Source of the DNA: Cristatella mucedo
Taxonomy: Eukaryota; Bryozoa; Phylactolaemata; Cristatellidae
NCBI GenBank assembly: GCA_009760855.2
Contig: WPIO01000088.1
Span: 670,001 to 734,000 of the forward strand
Reading direction: 5' to 3'
Length of the DNA stretch: 64,000 bases
Of this stretch, positions 23,880 to 37,400 are shown piece after piece. The notes beneath the pieces are model-generated. The model did no database searches. It was given only the letters and a program-made list of their open reading frames with translations, and was not told where the DNA came from. Within the stretch, counting starts at the first letter, position 1. Every line of letters begins with the position of its first letter. Both the position numbers and the translations under genes were made by a program.

Positions 23880-25364
23880 AATAATATTATTATAATTTAT
23901 TATCACTGTCATTATTAACAATATTATTAATATTAATAAAAATTAAAGAATCGCGTGCTCAATCTGTTTAAATAGAACTTGTTAGTCTATCAATATCCAA
24001 ACGATTTTCTTTCTTGTATTATACATTAACCTTGAATTTGGCTCAGGGGTAAGGCGCTGGCTTTATACAATCAAAATCATGGTCTTAAGCCCTGCAGTAC
24101 ATTTGCGACCGCTGGGTCTTAGCCCGGCGCTAACATGCTCTAACACGATCCAAGTCGCGTGGGTTAGTCGGTTGATGCAAATGTATTTCGGAAGACCGCT
24201 GCTGCAGTGGCCGTAGAGAGATAGCAAGGATGCAGGCATACTGATAGGCAAAGCTAAGTGAGAGTAGCGAGTGCATTAGGTAACCTATATTCCGGAGATG
24301 ATTAAAGGGAGCTTTAAGCTTTACAAAATGTTATTAGAAGACACCTTATGCTCGCTTGTGGTTCGATAGCGCGGAAGCTTATACAATTCTCATAGCCACC
24401 AGCTTTAATGCGCTAGTATTCTATATAATCAAGAATAAATTATTTTTAAAATAATTTTAATATTTAAAAACAAGTAATACTTCAATGAAATACTCTCTTA
24501 GTTCCACTCACTCACGGTCTTTGCAAGCCGTCGACGGAAGGACCGAGAGAAAAGAAGCGAGCGGCCATCATCGTATGCGCCATTGTCGTTGGCTAATTGG
24601 CTGGAAAAGGCAAGCGTTCATCGGCGTTGCAACTCGAAGTTGCTCGCGGAGCTTTCTGTAAGCCGGCGCTTTCTCGGAGCATTTCCTGGAGCATTTCCGG
24701 CGCGCGTGCAATCGGCCATTTCGCGCTTGCTCGTCTGACGAACGGTCAGACTGAATAAAGCTATTTAATGAATTTCCGTTTCCGCCACCGGCGACGGTGA
24801 CGAGTGGAACGACAAATTACTGCCTGCCAGCGATTAACGGAATTCTCAAGATCCGGAGTTTTTTCCTCAGTTCCACGTACTTTGACGAAAACCATATTGC
24901 TTTGAGTGTTGGTGCGGTTGTGCTGCAAAGACTTCCGCCACTTTACTAAGATGGTGGCCAGCTTGTCGTCGGAGAGGTTGAAAATAGTTGTCCCAGCTCA
25001 AAGGTTGCGTCAAGCCAATGAACGCCGTCATCCGATAGTCTTGTCTTGCTAATGGGTCCAGCGAACGTGGAAAATATGGTAGCGTTTACGCTTATATGTA
25101 TTTAGGAGCGAGGCTAGGACGAAACTTCAGGTGCCCGGATATTTCGATATACTTTGCCTCTGTATGCACAGGGCCGTGTTTGTTCGCGCTCTGTCATTCT
25201 TGTGAGCTAAAGCGCAAAGCCAAAGTGGCGTAAATAACTCTGACGTGGAGGAAATGACGTCCGCCCGCATCAAAGCGCCTTGATTTTGCCACCAAAGTGA
25301 ATTCCGGCGGCGCCCAAAGGCGCGAGCTGGCGAGCGTGCAAGTCCAGCAGAGGAACTAGCAGAC
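23880..25364. other. 5' flank of the plus-strand PAN/tectonin gene
   Basis: AT-rich to ~24480, then more GC-rich up to the start codon at 25365. A decayed SINE-like head (TTTGGCTCAGGGGTAAGGCG) lies at ~24037. No TATA box or other promoter element assigned. Confidence 0.35.
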
Positions 25365-25416
25365 ATGCGCCGCGCGGACGCACTTCTTCTTGTCGCGATG
25401 GCGCTACATTTTAAGA
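25365..25416 (+). CDS. PAN/tectonin gene exon 1: signal peptide
   Basis: ATG followed by a short basic segment and a hydrophobic core; donor gtgagt from 25417; phase 1. The split codon A+GC gives Ser18. Too short to stand out as an ORF; found by phase agreement with the next exon. Confidence 0.72.
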
Positions 25417-28400
25417 GTGAGTCGATGCGCCTGGGAGTCGCTGCTTTTGAGCGCCGAACTTTGTCGCAGCATTTCCTTTTTCGTTGCGATTGAGCGAAAG
25501 AAAGTGCGTCGCGCGCGCCGCGTCTCGCCGATTGCAATCTTTTAAAGGCTCGAATCAGTGGGTCGTTCGGTTCGAGCTCCCCGCTTCCGGCGTCGCCTTC
25601 TCGCTGCCCGGCTCGCCGAGCAGCCTGGTCGAGTTTGAGAAGACCGTGGCGCAATGCTGCCGGCGGTGCGCGGCCGCCGGGAGCCAGTGCACAGACGTGC
25701 AGTATTTCGCCAAGAGTCGCACCTGCGACATCGTCCTGACTGTCGCCGCCGCCGCCGCCGTTACGGCTCCGCAGCCGGAGAGTGAAATAGCAATCAGGAA
25801 GATGGGTGAGTCGTCACTGTCGTAACCTGTTCGCCGCTGGTTACGGTGTGTGTAGAGACCAGCCAGAGACCGGCATATTCCCGTACGAAATCGTGTGCGA
25901 TTCGTGCGAATCGATTGCGAATCGTGTGCGATTCCCAGCGATGCATTTCTCAGCAAGCCCGAGAGCACTCGCCCGAGAGGCGTACCAACCGTACCAACGT
26001 GGTGGCGAAACTGACTGAAAACGTTCGGAAATGATTCGAATCTGGAGTCGAGTCTGGACTCAAGCGCTCTCCTCGGGGGGGGGGAGAGGCGGGCGGGCGG
26101 GCGGGCGCTCTCCTCGGGGGCAAAACGAGTACAGGTTAGTCGCATGCTGTCAAAACTCAGCCAGCGAAAGCCTCGTTTGCGACGATAAATCGGCGACATG
26201 ACAGTGGCACCGCGGGGGCTCCCGACAACCAAGGTCACGGGTTCAAGTTATTGCCTGGAAGCAGGCCAGTCTCCGGGGGGGGGGGCGGAGGCGAACGCTC
26301 TAGTCTCGTCTTACAGAGTTTGTAGAATGCTGTCGAATGCTGCAGTACGACTGCTGCAGACGTTTCCGTTGAGTTGAGCTGAGTGGCGTCGCTAAGCAAC
26401 GACCTACTTGTTTGGCCCAACTCTAATCGTTCTCTACAGGACAGTTACTCGTTTATTCGATATGCGAACTCTGCTCCATTTCGTTCAGGGTCCATAGATG
26501 CAAGACTTACTCGCTCGTCCACCATGATGGGTGAAACCCGCCTGGCTTAATATGTAAATTGGTAGCCTTTGAAAGCTCTTCAAGCGCGTAGAATTAATGA
26601 CCATTCGAACGTTTGCCGATCCATTATTGCCGCTTCAGTAGGTATACATTAATTTTGAAAGAAATAAAAATAAATATAAATATTAAAATTTATAATTCAT
26701 ATGTATAGCGCCCCAAGAGAACTTAGACTCTATTCAGGCGCTTCACATATGCCTCGGGGCTCGCGCCCTCGACCTCAGCCAGACCTTAGTCGGGGCGAGC
26801 ACCTTGACCGCTGGACCAACCCAGCTAAAACGTCGAATTCCCTTAGAACTTCTTTTGCGACATTAACAAAGCTCGCGAACCTATATCCGAAATTGTAGAG
26901 TTTGTTTGGATTAATGCATCAATAATGTATGCTTGATTAATGAGTTCAAAACCGCAACAGCAGCGATGCTTTAATAACGGCTCAGTCGCTACAAGTTCAC
27001 GTTTAACTGATAGGAGCCGCGGTCGTGCTATGAAAAGACGAACCGTTAAAGGAACGGGAGCAGCCGGTAGTTTACGAATTCCCAGCAAGTGGATATCTAT
27101 GGATCGAGCGCCGCCAGGAACAAGACGTTCACAATCTCGCAGTACCAAAGTATCCGCGATGATTTAAGCAAGTCTGTTGGCCACCGAATGCGCACCGAAA
27201 GCCGCTTAGGCTGCGAGTGCGCTACGCAAAGCTCTCCTGTGCAACACGCGCATTGTCTTTGTGGCTTTTTGGTGCCGCAGACGGCGATACATAACATTAA
27301 ATTATGGGTGTCTCAATGAGGACCGCAGCCCACGCCGAGGCTCCACGACGGTGGTCGACGGCGATTTGTGGAACGATGGACGATCGAAATCGCTTCGCGT
27401 GACTGGTGCCGCTTTAGCGATGCGTCTACTACGTCCCCCCCCCCAATATAAAGAGCCGCTCAACTCTTAAAAAGCTAGCTCTCAGCGAAAGTTGATGAGT
27501 CGCTGGTTGAAACGCGAGACCGTCGTCAGCTAATCCTAATGCGCACATTCCTGTCAACGACATTGAGCGTCGTAGGAGGTCTCAAGTGTGCCGACTAATA
27601 GCCCATTAATTCGCACAAAATGGAAAGCCACGGAAAAGTAAAAATAAAAAATATTAAAAATAATTAAATAATTAAAATAATTAAAATAAAATAATAAAAA
27701 GGCGGGGGGAAGCAAAAGGTTACGCTTTCGAAGTTCATGATTCTTAACAATAACTTGATGATAACGTAGCAGTGTAATTTCGCAGTAAACTTAGCCATTG
27801 TCAGCTAATCCTAATACGTACATTCCTATCAACGACATTGAGCGTCATAGGAGGTCTAAAGTATGCGGACTAATAGCCCATTAGTTCGCCCGAAATAAAA
27901 AGTCAGGGAAAAATAAAAATAAACAATAATAAAAAATAAAATATTAAAAAGGCGGGGAAAGAAAAGTGAAAAGTTAAGCTTTCGAACATCACGATTCTCA
28001 ACAATAACTTGGTGATAACGCAGCAGTGTAATTTAGCAGTCTTTCTCAAAACTCCTAGCAGCTTAAGAAAGAACAGATTAGGTAATCGATTTCATCACAG
28101 CTGCTCCTTCGTCGACCCTTCGTTGACCCTTCATTGCTTTGTTCCTCCTATTCTCTCGCCTTCTTCACGGCTGTCCGATTGGAACTCGTTGCTAAATTGG
28201 TCTCTCAGGTCTAGAAGATCACTAGCCCTGTAGATCCTTTCGAAAAAGTGGCCCTTCTGAGAAGCCCGCACCGGTCGCTGCCCACCGATATACAACGCCG
28301 TAAACACGTCACTAATTACTGGTGAAGTCCCACCCTGTCTGACAACTGCAGTTGTCAGGCCACTCAGTAAAGAGTTTAGCCGTGGAGCATCAGAACAAAC

Positions 28401-31400
28401 AAGAACAAACTGGAAAAGGATGAGCCATAGTCGGCAGCAGGAGAGTAGTTGTCGTTGAGTAAGAATCGTGGAAGCGAGTTCCACAGTCTAGGACCGGAAG
28501 AGCTGAAGCTTCTGTGGCCGTAAGCGGATTATTAGAACAGCCCCATTCTCATTTCTTCTGACGTTCTTTTTCGAAGACAATTGAACGATTGCTTTCCCGC
28601 CCGATGAGCGGCGATACAATGGCTCATCTGATCTAACTGGAGAGTTTCAACCGGGATTCAGCTATAGCCATTGCACAGAAACTCCTGGCTCATCATCGGC
28701 TGTACACGACCCTTCTGAAAGAAGCTGATCCGAATAGAGTGCCTGTCAGCGCCAAAGTCCTTCCGAATCTCTCAGCGGCATTTCACTTTCAGGAAATGGA
28801 TCCTGCAAGATTCCCGCCAGATTTTCGCCTATCAGCAACGTGCCCACGTATCTTTGGCGCAAAGCTGAATTGCGTTACGTTCTACCTCGCTCAGAGACAA
28901 AGAATCTACGTAAATGGCCCAGCGCTCCGTCGGCGAGCGCTTCAAATGCCTCATGGTCTTAGGCCACATGGTCTCTTTTTCTAATCCATTCTCACCCTGT
29001 GGCAAATGTCATTGACAAAATTAGCATTAGATCTTTAATAATAATAGTAATAATACACTTGATAGAGTGCCCTAAGAGAACTCAATCTCTTGTAATGCGA
29101 CACGGATGCTGGGATCTACCGATCCCTCGTTCACTGCCTGACCTTGATCCCCAATAAACTCCAGACACATCCTCATCATCATCACTCTTTCATCGATGAT
29201 AATCTCATGTGGATGGCCACTTACTTGTCGAAGCTCGAAAGTAGTAAGAACAACTTAATAGCTATCGGAAAGCTTAGTATATCGCAGTGTTAATATATTA
29301 AAGAGCTGTCAAGGGAGATTCTGGATATCATCATGACAGATGTGCAGAAGTATACACGCCTGCAGCCATGGCAAATCTCGACCTACAGATCTTTCACTGA
29401 ATAATTTTTCGCTCTTATCTTAATGTATTCTTTTCACACGCGGAAAAACCTCCGCTGGGTGCGACCTCGCGATGCAATGTCAGTAAAAACATGACTATTC
29501 ACTAGTCTCTCACTATGCAGTAACATATACTAAAATGTTCGTAAAAGGCACATTTACCGTGCAACTTTTGTGAATGCAACTGTAGAGTTTAATTTCAGCC
29601 TAATCCTCACTAATTTGGATAGTGGATATGAACTTTCTAGATGTGATAACTTCAGGTCTACGCACTATTAACAGCTGAATCAAATAGTTTGAAATTTCAT
29701 TTCCCCATTCCACCGAAGCGAAGTTTTTTCGCGGAAGAATAGCTACCTTCTATCTATTATAAGGCATGCACGATTGGAAAACGCTTTCTTAAGGGGAGAA
29801 TTTCAGTCTGCCGCTTAGTCTTACTATTACTATTGTCGATGATGGAAACTCAATAATCAGCTTATTTGCAATTATCACACTGCTAAAGTTCCCCCTTGCA
29901 CATTTACGAACTTCTTTTCCGAATGCAACAAGCAAAATGTGCCCTAATAGTCAGCCATGGATTCGCCGCGTTAAGTACAAGCTCGCTGCGGCTCACTGTG
30001 TCGACACCCAGCTGGAACTGCTACGGTAACTTTATAGCGATCAAGAGGCACGTCAGCTGGGTCGGGTCGATCAGTGTCGAGTGTTTCAGACTTCCGGCGT
30101 CAGACGTCAGCCATCAGACTACCGACAGGCGTTCCCTAAGTATACTCTAGAGTGCAGAGCATCACATCTGGGCGTCACTGGCTATGCTCTGCAATGGTTC
30201 AGGTCCTATCTCAGTGGGATACTCAAGAGTATTGACGCGACTAGACAAAGATCATCCGAGGTATCTCTGAAATATGGGGTACCTCAGAGCGGCTTGCTAG
30301 GTCCGGTTCTTTTCATGGTTTATACTCACCCTCTTGCAGATGTGATTGCTAAGTACGATCTAGGCTTTCAGTTCTATTAGGATGACACTCAGTTGTACCT
30401 TTGCTTTGATCGCTCCCAGCTTTCGAGCATCTCGAATTCTCTCAACTCCCTTGCTGCATGTATTGATGACATCCCCACGTGGATGGCAGCAGATTTTCCT
30501 AAAATGAATGATTATAAAACTAACTTACTATTTATGGGCAAACAAAGTGTGATTCTGAAATTGGAAAGGCTAACGCTCAAAATCGGCTCTGCCAGCATAT
30601 CTGTTGTTGAATCAACTTGAAATCTAGGTGCCATAGTCGAAAGTGACCTCCAGTTAGACGACCGCATCACCTCTACAATCAAGTCTGCCTACTTTCAGCT
30701 AGATAACATTGCTAAAATTCAGGCTTGTTTACATAAGGATACAACGTTTAAGTTGATCCATGCATTTGTGACATCTCGTCTTGAGTTCTATGACTCACTG
30801 TTTGCTGGCCTACCAGCATGTACTATCAGGCGCTTACAGCTGGTGCAAAACTCTGAAGCTAGGCTTGTCTGTCGTGAGCGTCGCAGTTACCACATCACAC
30901 CCCTTCTCGCTCGCCGACCTGCACTTGCTACCAGTCAAGCAACAGATCGACTTCAAGGTTTTTTTCGCTCACTTTTAGGTTACTTCATTATTTTGCTCTA
31001 GCCTATCTCTCAGATCTACTCACTCACCACTCCAAGCATCGTACCACCCGCTTTTCTGAATCCAAAAGTTTACCAATTCCTCTTACAACCTAAAATCATT
31101 TGGAGACCAAGTGTTTAGTTCGTATGCTCCAAAAGCTTGGAACTCGCTCCCGACTTGCGTCGCAATTTCCCCTGACTTGACCACATTTAAAAAGAACTTG
31201 AAAACGCATGTATTTAGGAAAGCATTTAGTGGGTCTTTGTGATTCATCCTTCATGTGCTTATGCGTGCCGACACTGTGCATGCTGCCACTAACCATGTTA
31301 TTCTCGTTGATTATCAAGTATGATATTACTCACCATTTAGTTGCCTTTCCCTTTGCAGCAAATGTAAATTGCCTAGAAAGAGATTGAGTTCTCTGAGGGC

Positions 31401-34400
31401 GCTTTATCAAGCGTATTAATATTATTGTCAAGTGATTAGCTAAGAACTAACGGGGTAATGGTGGCACCAAAAAACACCGGTAAAGTGAAGCAGCGTATTC
31501 CTGTCACAGTCAATGATGGAGAAGTTCGAGCTATTGGAATAGGCTGTCCTTCTATTGCTTAGACGACAGTCGTCGCAAAGATTATTATAGCCATCCTTGT
31601 CTTTTCGCTGATAAATATTTAGCTTATTTGAGTGAGACCTCATGCCTTTGGATGCAAGTGCGTTGCGGCAGAGAGCCGGCTGTCTCGTCAGGAACGAACC
31701 TCGGCTGTTAATGAGCTCAAAATACAGTCAGCCTCTCAGTTACAATGGACGGTTCGACTTACGGTAGTTTTGAGATGCGAGCTCGGCCACGGTCATGAAA
31801 TAATTTGAATGCATCCAAGAAATCTTTACAAATTCGAGCGTGGTAAGTAGATATGACGACGCCGCAAACAGTAAGGAGTAAACGATGACTGACACCTATG
31901 CATTGTGGGTACCGAGGCGTCTCTCTTACAAGGGTGATTTGGTAGGGTTAAATCGTGTTAAGTGATCTCTCGCGCGTGTTTTGAAATAGGGTTTTACTTT
32001 TTGCTACTCTATTTACTTCTATTTACTTCTTAATGAGCTATTGCGCTTATTCGAGATATCCGGAAAGAGGCAAATGTAGCACCTCTCCTGCTTGTGGAGA
32101 AAAAAAAGCAGAGGGGAAAGATTTCTCTAGATGAAAGTAATGAGTACCGTACTGAAAAGAGGATCTGGCAAAGAGAGTCGGTGACCGTGACCCCTTATGA
32201 AACTTGCTTATCTGTTTCTGCTGTCTCCACTATTTTGAAGAATAGATCTAGTCAAATTTTATCTTACTTACCTAATCTTATTAACTTCTTATTGGTTGTA
32301 CATTTGTAGAAAACGTAATTCTTTGACTTCTTTATGTTTTCGTCAGAATGTGTCGTATTCTATTTTTTAGTTCCAAAAAGTTTGACTTACGACAGGTTTT
32401 CCAGTCCCTATCCATTTCGTAAGTCGGGCGCTGACTGTGATAAACATTTCGTTTCCGCCACCCACGTGTCTTTGGCTTTTAGGCTATGGCACTAGGTGCT
32501 GAGCATTTGTGATAGCTGCTTATCAAATAAATTACCAAGGCAGCTAATGCTTCGGGCATAAACTTGACTATTTCGTGAAGTTGCAGAATATGAGCCCGGA
32601 TGGTGCTTGTCTCAGGCCAAGAAATCGTGCCAGCTGAGCCAATTTACGCTAGCTACAATTGGGAGGCGCTGGAAACAAGTGCACTGTTTCTTTAAGGAAA
32701 CCTCGGCTCATCTTTCGGGACAGCCGTCACGCCTGCTGCAGCTGCATCATCCGCTGAGGATTCGACAACGAGCGAGGCGGAGAACATGGCAGCCACCGCT
32801 AGGGAAGACGTTTCGCTGCACTCTTTCTTGCCATCGGACAAAAATTCACTTCCCTCAAGTCAAAGTCCAACTGTCACTCTAGCCAATGGTGAGAGGGCTG
32901 GGCCGCCGCTTGCGTCGGTCAAACGAAAAAAAGGCAATCGCTTGAGCGTATTTTTACGATTTAAAAACTGTTATTAATTATTTAATATAGATTAATATAT
33001 ATATATATATGTATATGTGTAAACATTTAATTTATCTTTAGGAATAATAATAATAATAATATTGCACTTGATAAAGCGCCCTCAGAGAACTTAATCTCTT
33101 TCTAGGCGCTTTATATTTGCTGCAAAGTGATACGCAATAGAATAGTAAGTAAAATAATGCTTGAAAAACAAACAAAATGAATAACATGGTTAGGGGTTAC
33201 ATGCACTGGGTCAGCATGCAAATGTGGTTAGTGGCAGCATGAACAGTGTCAGCATGCATAAGCACATCGAGGACGAATCACAAGGACCCACTAAATGCTG
33301 TATAAATAATGACTTATTTACCAGCCTTTCCGTTTCTTTCATTAGCAGTGCGAGCTGTTTGATTAGTCTCTTATGATTAGCTCTATTCGCCCGATACTGC
33401 GAGGTCCCGGCCACGAAACGGCCACGCGGCCACTAGCTGCATGTCGCATGCCTGCTCATAAAGCCTCACGTGCTCGAACAACGTAAAGGTAGTCACGCGG
33501 TACCTTTTTGCCATATTGTACCTCTTTTACACATATCGGTGGCGATTGGTTTCTTACTTTTACGGCTATTTTACCTTACTAAGCTCGGCGACTAAGCTGC
33601 TTACCTTGACGTCCGTACCTGCGCTACCGTAGGCTGGACGCTCTGTTGTGTGTTGCTCACAGCGATTCCCTTAATGCCATGCGATGGCCTCGCCTGACCT
33701 CATTTACCGTAAGGTGATGCTGTTGCACGACCATCACCGTGTGCTCGGAATTTAGGTGTCGTCTTCGACAATTGCCTAAATTTTAAAAACTCCGTTAAGA
33801 AGACTGGTTCTACCGGTAGCCACCACGTCCGATCGCTATCTAAGATTAGGAACTGTCTTCCGTGGTGGCTTGCAAAACATTAAACTAGCTCCCTAGGTTT
33901 GTCTTGGTTAGGTTATTGTAATTCCCTTTTGGCTGGGCTACCGAACAAAGTCACTAGGCCACTGCAGCTTGCTATGACTATGGTTGCAAGATGAGTTTAA
34001 AAATCTCATAGGTTTGACCACGTGCCTCCTTTGCTAAAAGAGCCACGATGGCTGCCGATTGATCAACGGATACAGAGCAAAGTTTTTACGCTAACCTACA
34101 TGGCCCGCCTCGGCTTGGGTCCTCCTACCGTCTGAGTTTCCACATGCCCTCAGGTCTTGCATAGGCAATAAATTAGCTGTTCCATTCCTCCGCTTGAAGA
34201 CCTTTGGCGTCAGAAGCTTTAGCACTGCAGGTCCTAGACTGTGGAGCTCGCTTCTACAATTCTTAGGCAACGACAACTACTCTCCTGCTGCCGACCATGG
34301 CACATCCTTTCCAGCCGGCCTCAGCTGCTACTTCCATGCTACTCACTACCTCAACTGCTCTCCTGACTCTGCTATGCTTCCCACTTTCTCTTTGTTGCGT

Positions 34401-37400
34401 GAGACGAAGTCTGTTGGCTACCGAATGCGTACCGAAAGCCGCATAGGCAGTGAGTGGGCTATACAAAAAATCTCCTGCGTAACACCTGCATAGTCCTTGC
34501 GGCTTTTGGAGTTACAGACGGAGATAAATTAAAACAAAGACGGGGACTTAAATGGCTCTGACCACAGATTTTTCTCAAAGTCAAAGTTAATAATAATAGT
34601 TATTATTTTAATAATGAATAAATTTCCTTTTGCACTGTCCAGTTGCTTCATTAAAGCGACCCAGTGCGTGACGACCGGCGTTCCAGAGAGCCGAGGCTGA
34701 TGCGATGCCGCCTAAAGTTGCGGCTGCTGTGAGAGAGCAGTTTGCCTGGAGTGCGAGTTTGGATTGACTTGACTTGTCGCCGAACGTCGTGTTTGCAACG
34801 CTGCTAAGGGGGCGCCTTCGTTCTCGGCCTGCTATTGAATAGATTCATAGTCCGACACAGACTGATGGGCGCATAACAATGGGAAAATATAGACACAAGG
34901 CCGGCAAAAGCCTGGTTGGGAACGTTTCGCTTTGCACATGCAGCTGGCAGTTGTCGCAACAGGCTCTGAACGCAGGCACAAATCGACCGCAGTAATCCAT
35001 TTCAATATCCTGAAGCTAATAGTTTCAAAGAAAGAATAAGAAACGCGCCAGTTAACGATGCTCCATTCACTTGAAAGGCCAGTTTGGTTGTACTCGTCTT
35101 GGGAATAAATTAATATTTTATTCAGCTGAATAAAATTAGCATTTAATATAAAAATATTTGAATAATAATAATTATTAGTAATAATTAAATTTAAAATAAA
35201 TGGACATCGAGCAGGCTAAAGAAAGTGTTTTTGCGTTACGGGTACAGCGTCGAAAGTGAGTTAGAGTGAAGAGCAGTAAATTGAGCGGCCTTAATTTTTA
35301 AATGCCGAATAAAATAGCCTTATAGGTAGCATGCAATATTCAGACGGATGGCGTACAAATGCCTGTTTCCAGTCAGGGTAGCAGGCAACTACAAATTACC
35401 AGCTGCTGGACTAACTTTTACTCGAAGCCACGTGACCTGTGACCCACGACCCTGGGCCGTGAACTACGAGTACCTTACCGCCGGGCTAAAACCTATCCTA
35501 ACGTCCTGCAGTCGACGATCATGTATTACCACTGCAAGATGTGACGACAGCCGTTGAGGTTTACCAGCGCTTTATAAACGAGGCTGTTGCATAAGTTGAC
35601 CTTGATTGAGTTTAATTTCTGCAATGAAGGCTGTAGTCTCGTCCCTCGCTAGTCCCGTTTGAACTGGGGTAGCCCATTTGGCGGTTTTTTGTTTCGTTTG
35701 AAAGCCGGTTATAGATTATCAATTATATTAACGATTATCAATTAGCCGATTATTGATTAGAGCATGCATAGTGAAAAGCGGCCAAGGAAAGTGTCACAGC
35801 GAGCCGTCCGTCGTCAGTCGCTCTGCGTTGAGCCGACTTCCGCCGAAGGCCAACCGGAAGTAGTGCGCCGCACGCCGGCTTTCGTCTTTCCCTATCTCGC
35901 ACTCTTGTAAGGCGACGGCCATCCTGCCGCGCCGAAACGACGGAATCGCACGGCAGGGGCTCGCGGCAGTGCCGCGCGTCGCTTCTCGAGGAGGCTAGCT
36001 GCCGACTGACGATAGTCGACGGGGTCAGTTTGCAGCCGGGTCAGTTTGAAGCAGCCTTGGCTCGCCTTGGCTCGCTGCTTCCGGGTCGGTCGGCTTCTGG
36101 AAGAAGAGGCCGTCGTGAGTTTTAAATGCGACGCAATCGCATCTCTAGAATGGCAAGAAGAAGAAGGCAGACTAGTTTCAGACAGATCCGCGAAGCGTGT
36201 CCAGCGGCGGAGCGTCGCTACTTCCGGCTCTCAACCACAGCGTACACATTTTGCCTTCAGGCGGGTCAGACGATCTTCCGACTCTTCTAAAATGGGCCAC
36301 TACGACTATATACGGGTCTTTCACGCGCTAAATCCAAGAAATCGTACACGTATATTAACATGAGAAGGCATAACAATTAAGAAATACTCCGTCAGCACGT
36401 GGTTTAGTCCCGCGGCAGAATTCTGGCTGAGTACTTTTTATTCACGTGCCACGTCCCTGCTTCCGGTTTACGTGCCGCGGTGCTCTTCTGCCGCGGAGAC
36501 TCGTCAGGTATCGCGGCCGGAATAATGCAAATAAGGAGTCGTTTGTTCGTCACAGCAAGGTCAGGTTCTGTCTGCTACGGGCACAGTGTTCATAGCAGGC
36601 CGGTCTCAACATGGTCAGCAGCGTATGTGTACATTTACGCTACTGTGTGAGCAAACGACAGTGCTGTATAAACATTGCTGCGTGAACAAAAAACGCCGTA
36701 TTTGCTGAGCCGGAGAGCTTCCTAAGCGTAACTAGTGCCCGAGCGACTTCCGTTACCACTTCGCTACCTATCAGCCGTGCTGCACGCAGCAGCAGAAACA
36801 TATTTGAGAGACTGCTGTGCGAGGCGAAATAGTGACTGACGCGAAGCTGCCAAAGTGCATGCGCCCGAGTGGACGGCAGTAGAAGCGGAAGTAGCCTCGT
36901 TGCGGAATAGACATCCGCAGCTTCTTGTTTGGTTTGGCGGCGCCGTGCAAAAGCTCCAGCGAGTGCTCTTTGGTCTAACTGATAAATCTTCAAAGGAATG
37001 TATATTCAATTTACCTCTCTGTAATCCACAAAGCCACAAAGACTACGTGGGTGTTACGCAGGAGAGTTTTGCATAGCGCGCTCGCAGCCTAAGAGGCTTT
37101 TGGTACGCAATCGGTAGTTAACAGATTTCATATCACGTAACAAAGAGAAAGTGGGACGCGTAGCACAGTCAGGATAGAAGTTGAGGTAGGTAGTATCATG
37201 GAAGTAGCAGCTCAGGACCGCTGAAAAAGATGAGTCATAGTCAGCAGTAGGCATCATTCCTAGCGAGGTATTAGAGCCCTAAGAAAAAACTAAATCTCCA
37301 TACCGGCGCTATGCAACTCTCTGCAATGGTCTCAATACCTATGGGGTTAGGTGACGTGTACGCTATCGAGCGTGTATAAGTCGAGCGGCACGCTTAGCAC

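Larger units (their letters stand above)
21480..23880. other. GC/CpG-rich block without a supported gene
   Basis: Many overlapping frames on both strands (up to 248 codons), low-complexity Arg/Ala/Ser composition, GCC repeats at ~21778 and ~22868. No domain and no convincing splice pattern. It could be a CpG island or an unrecognised 5' region. Confidence 0.35.

Noticed and set aside
26480-26527. Tiny phase 1-1 candidate exon after exon 2 of the PAN/tectonin gene
   Set aside because: Only 14 codons with a weak gtgaaa donor; expected by chance in a long intron.
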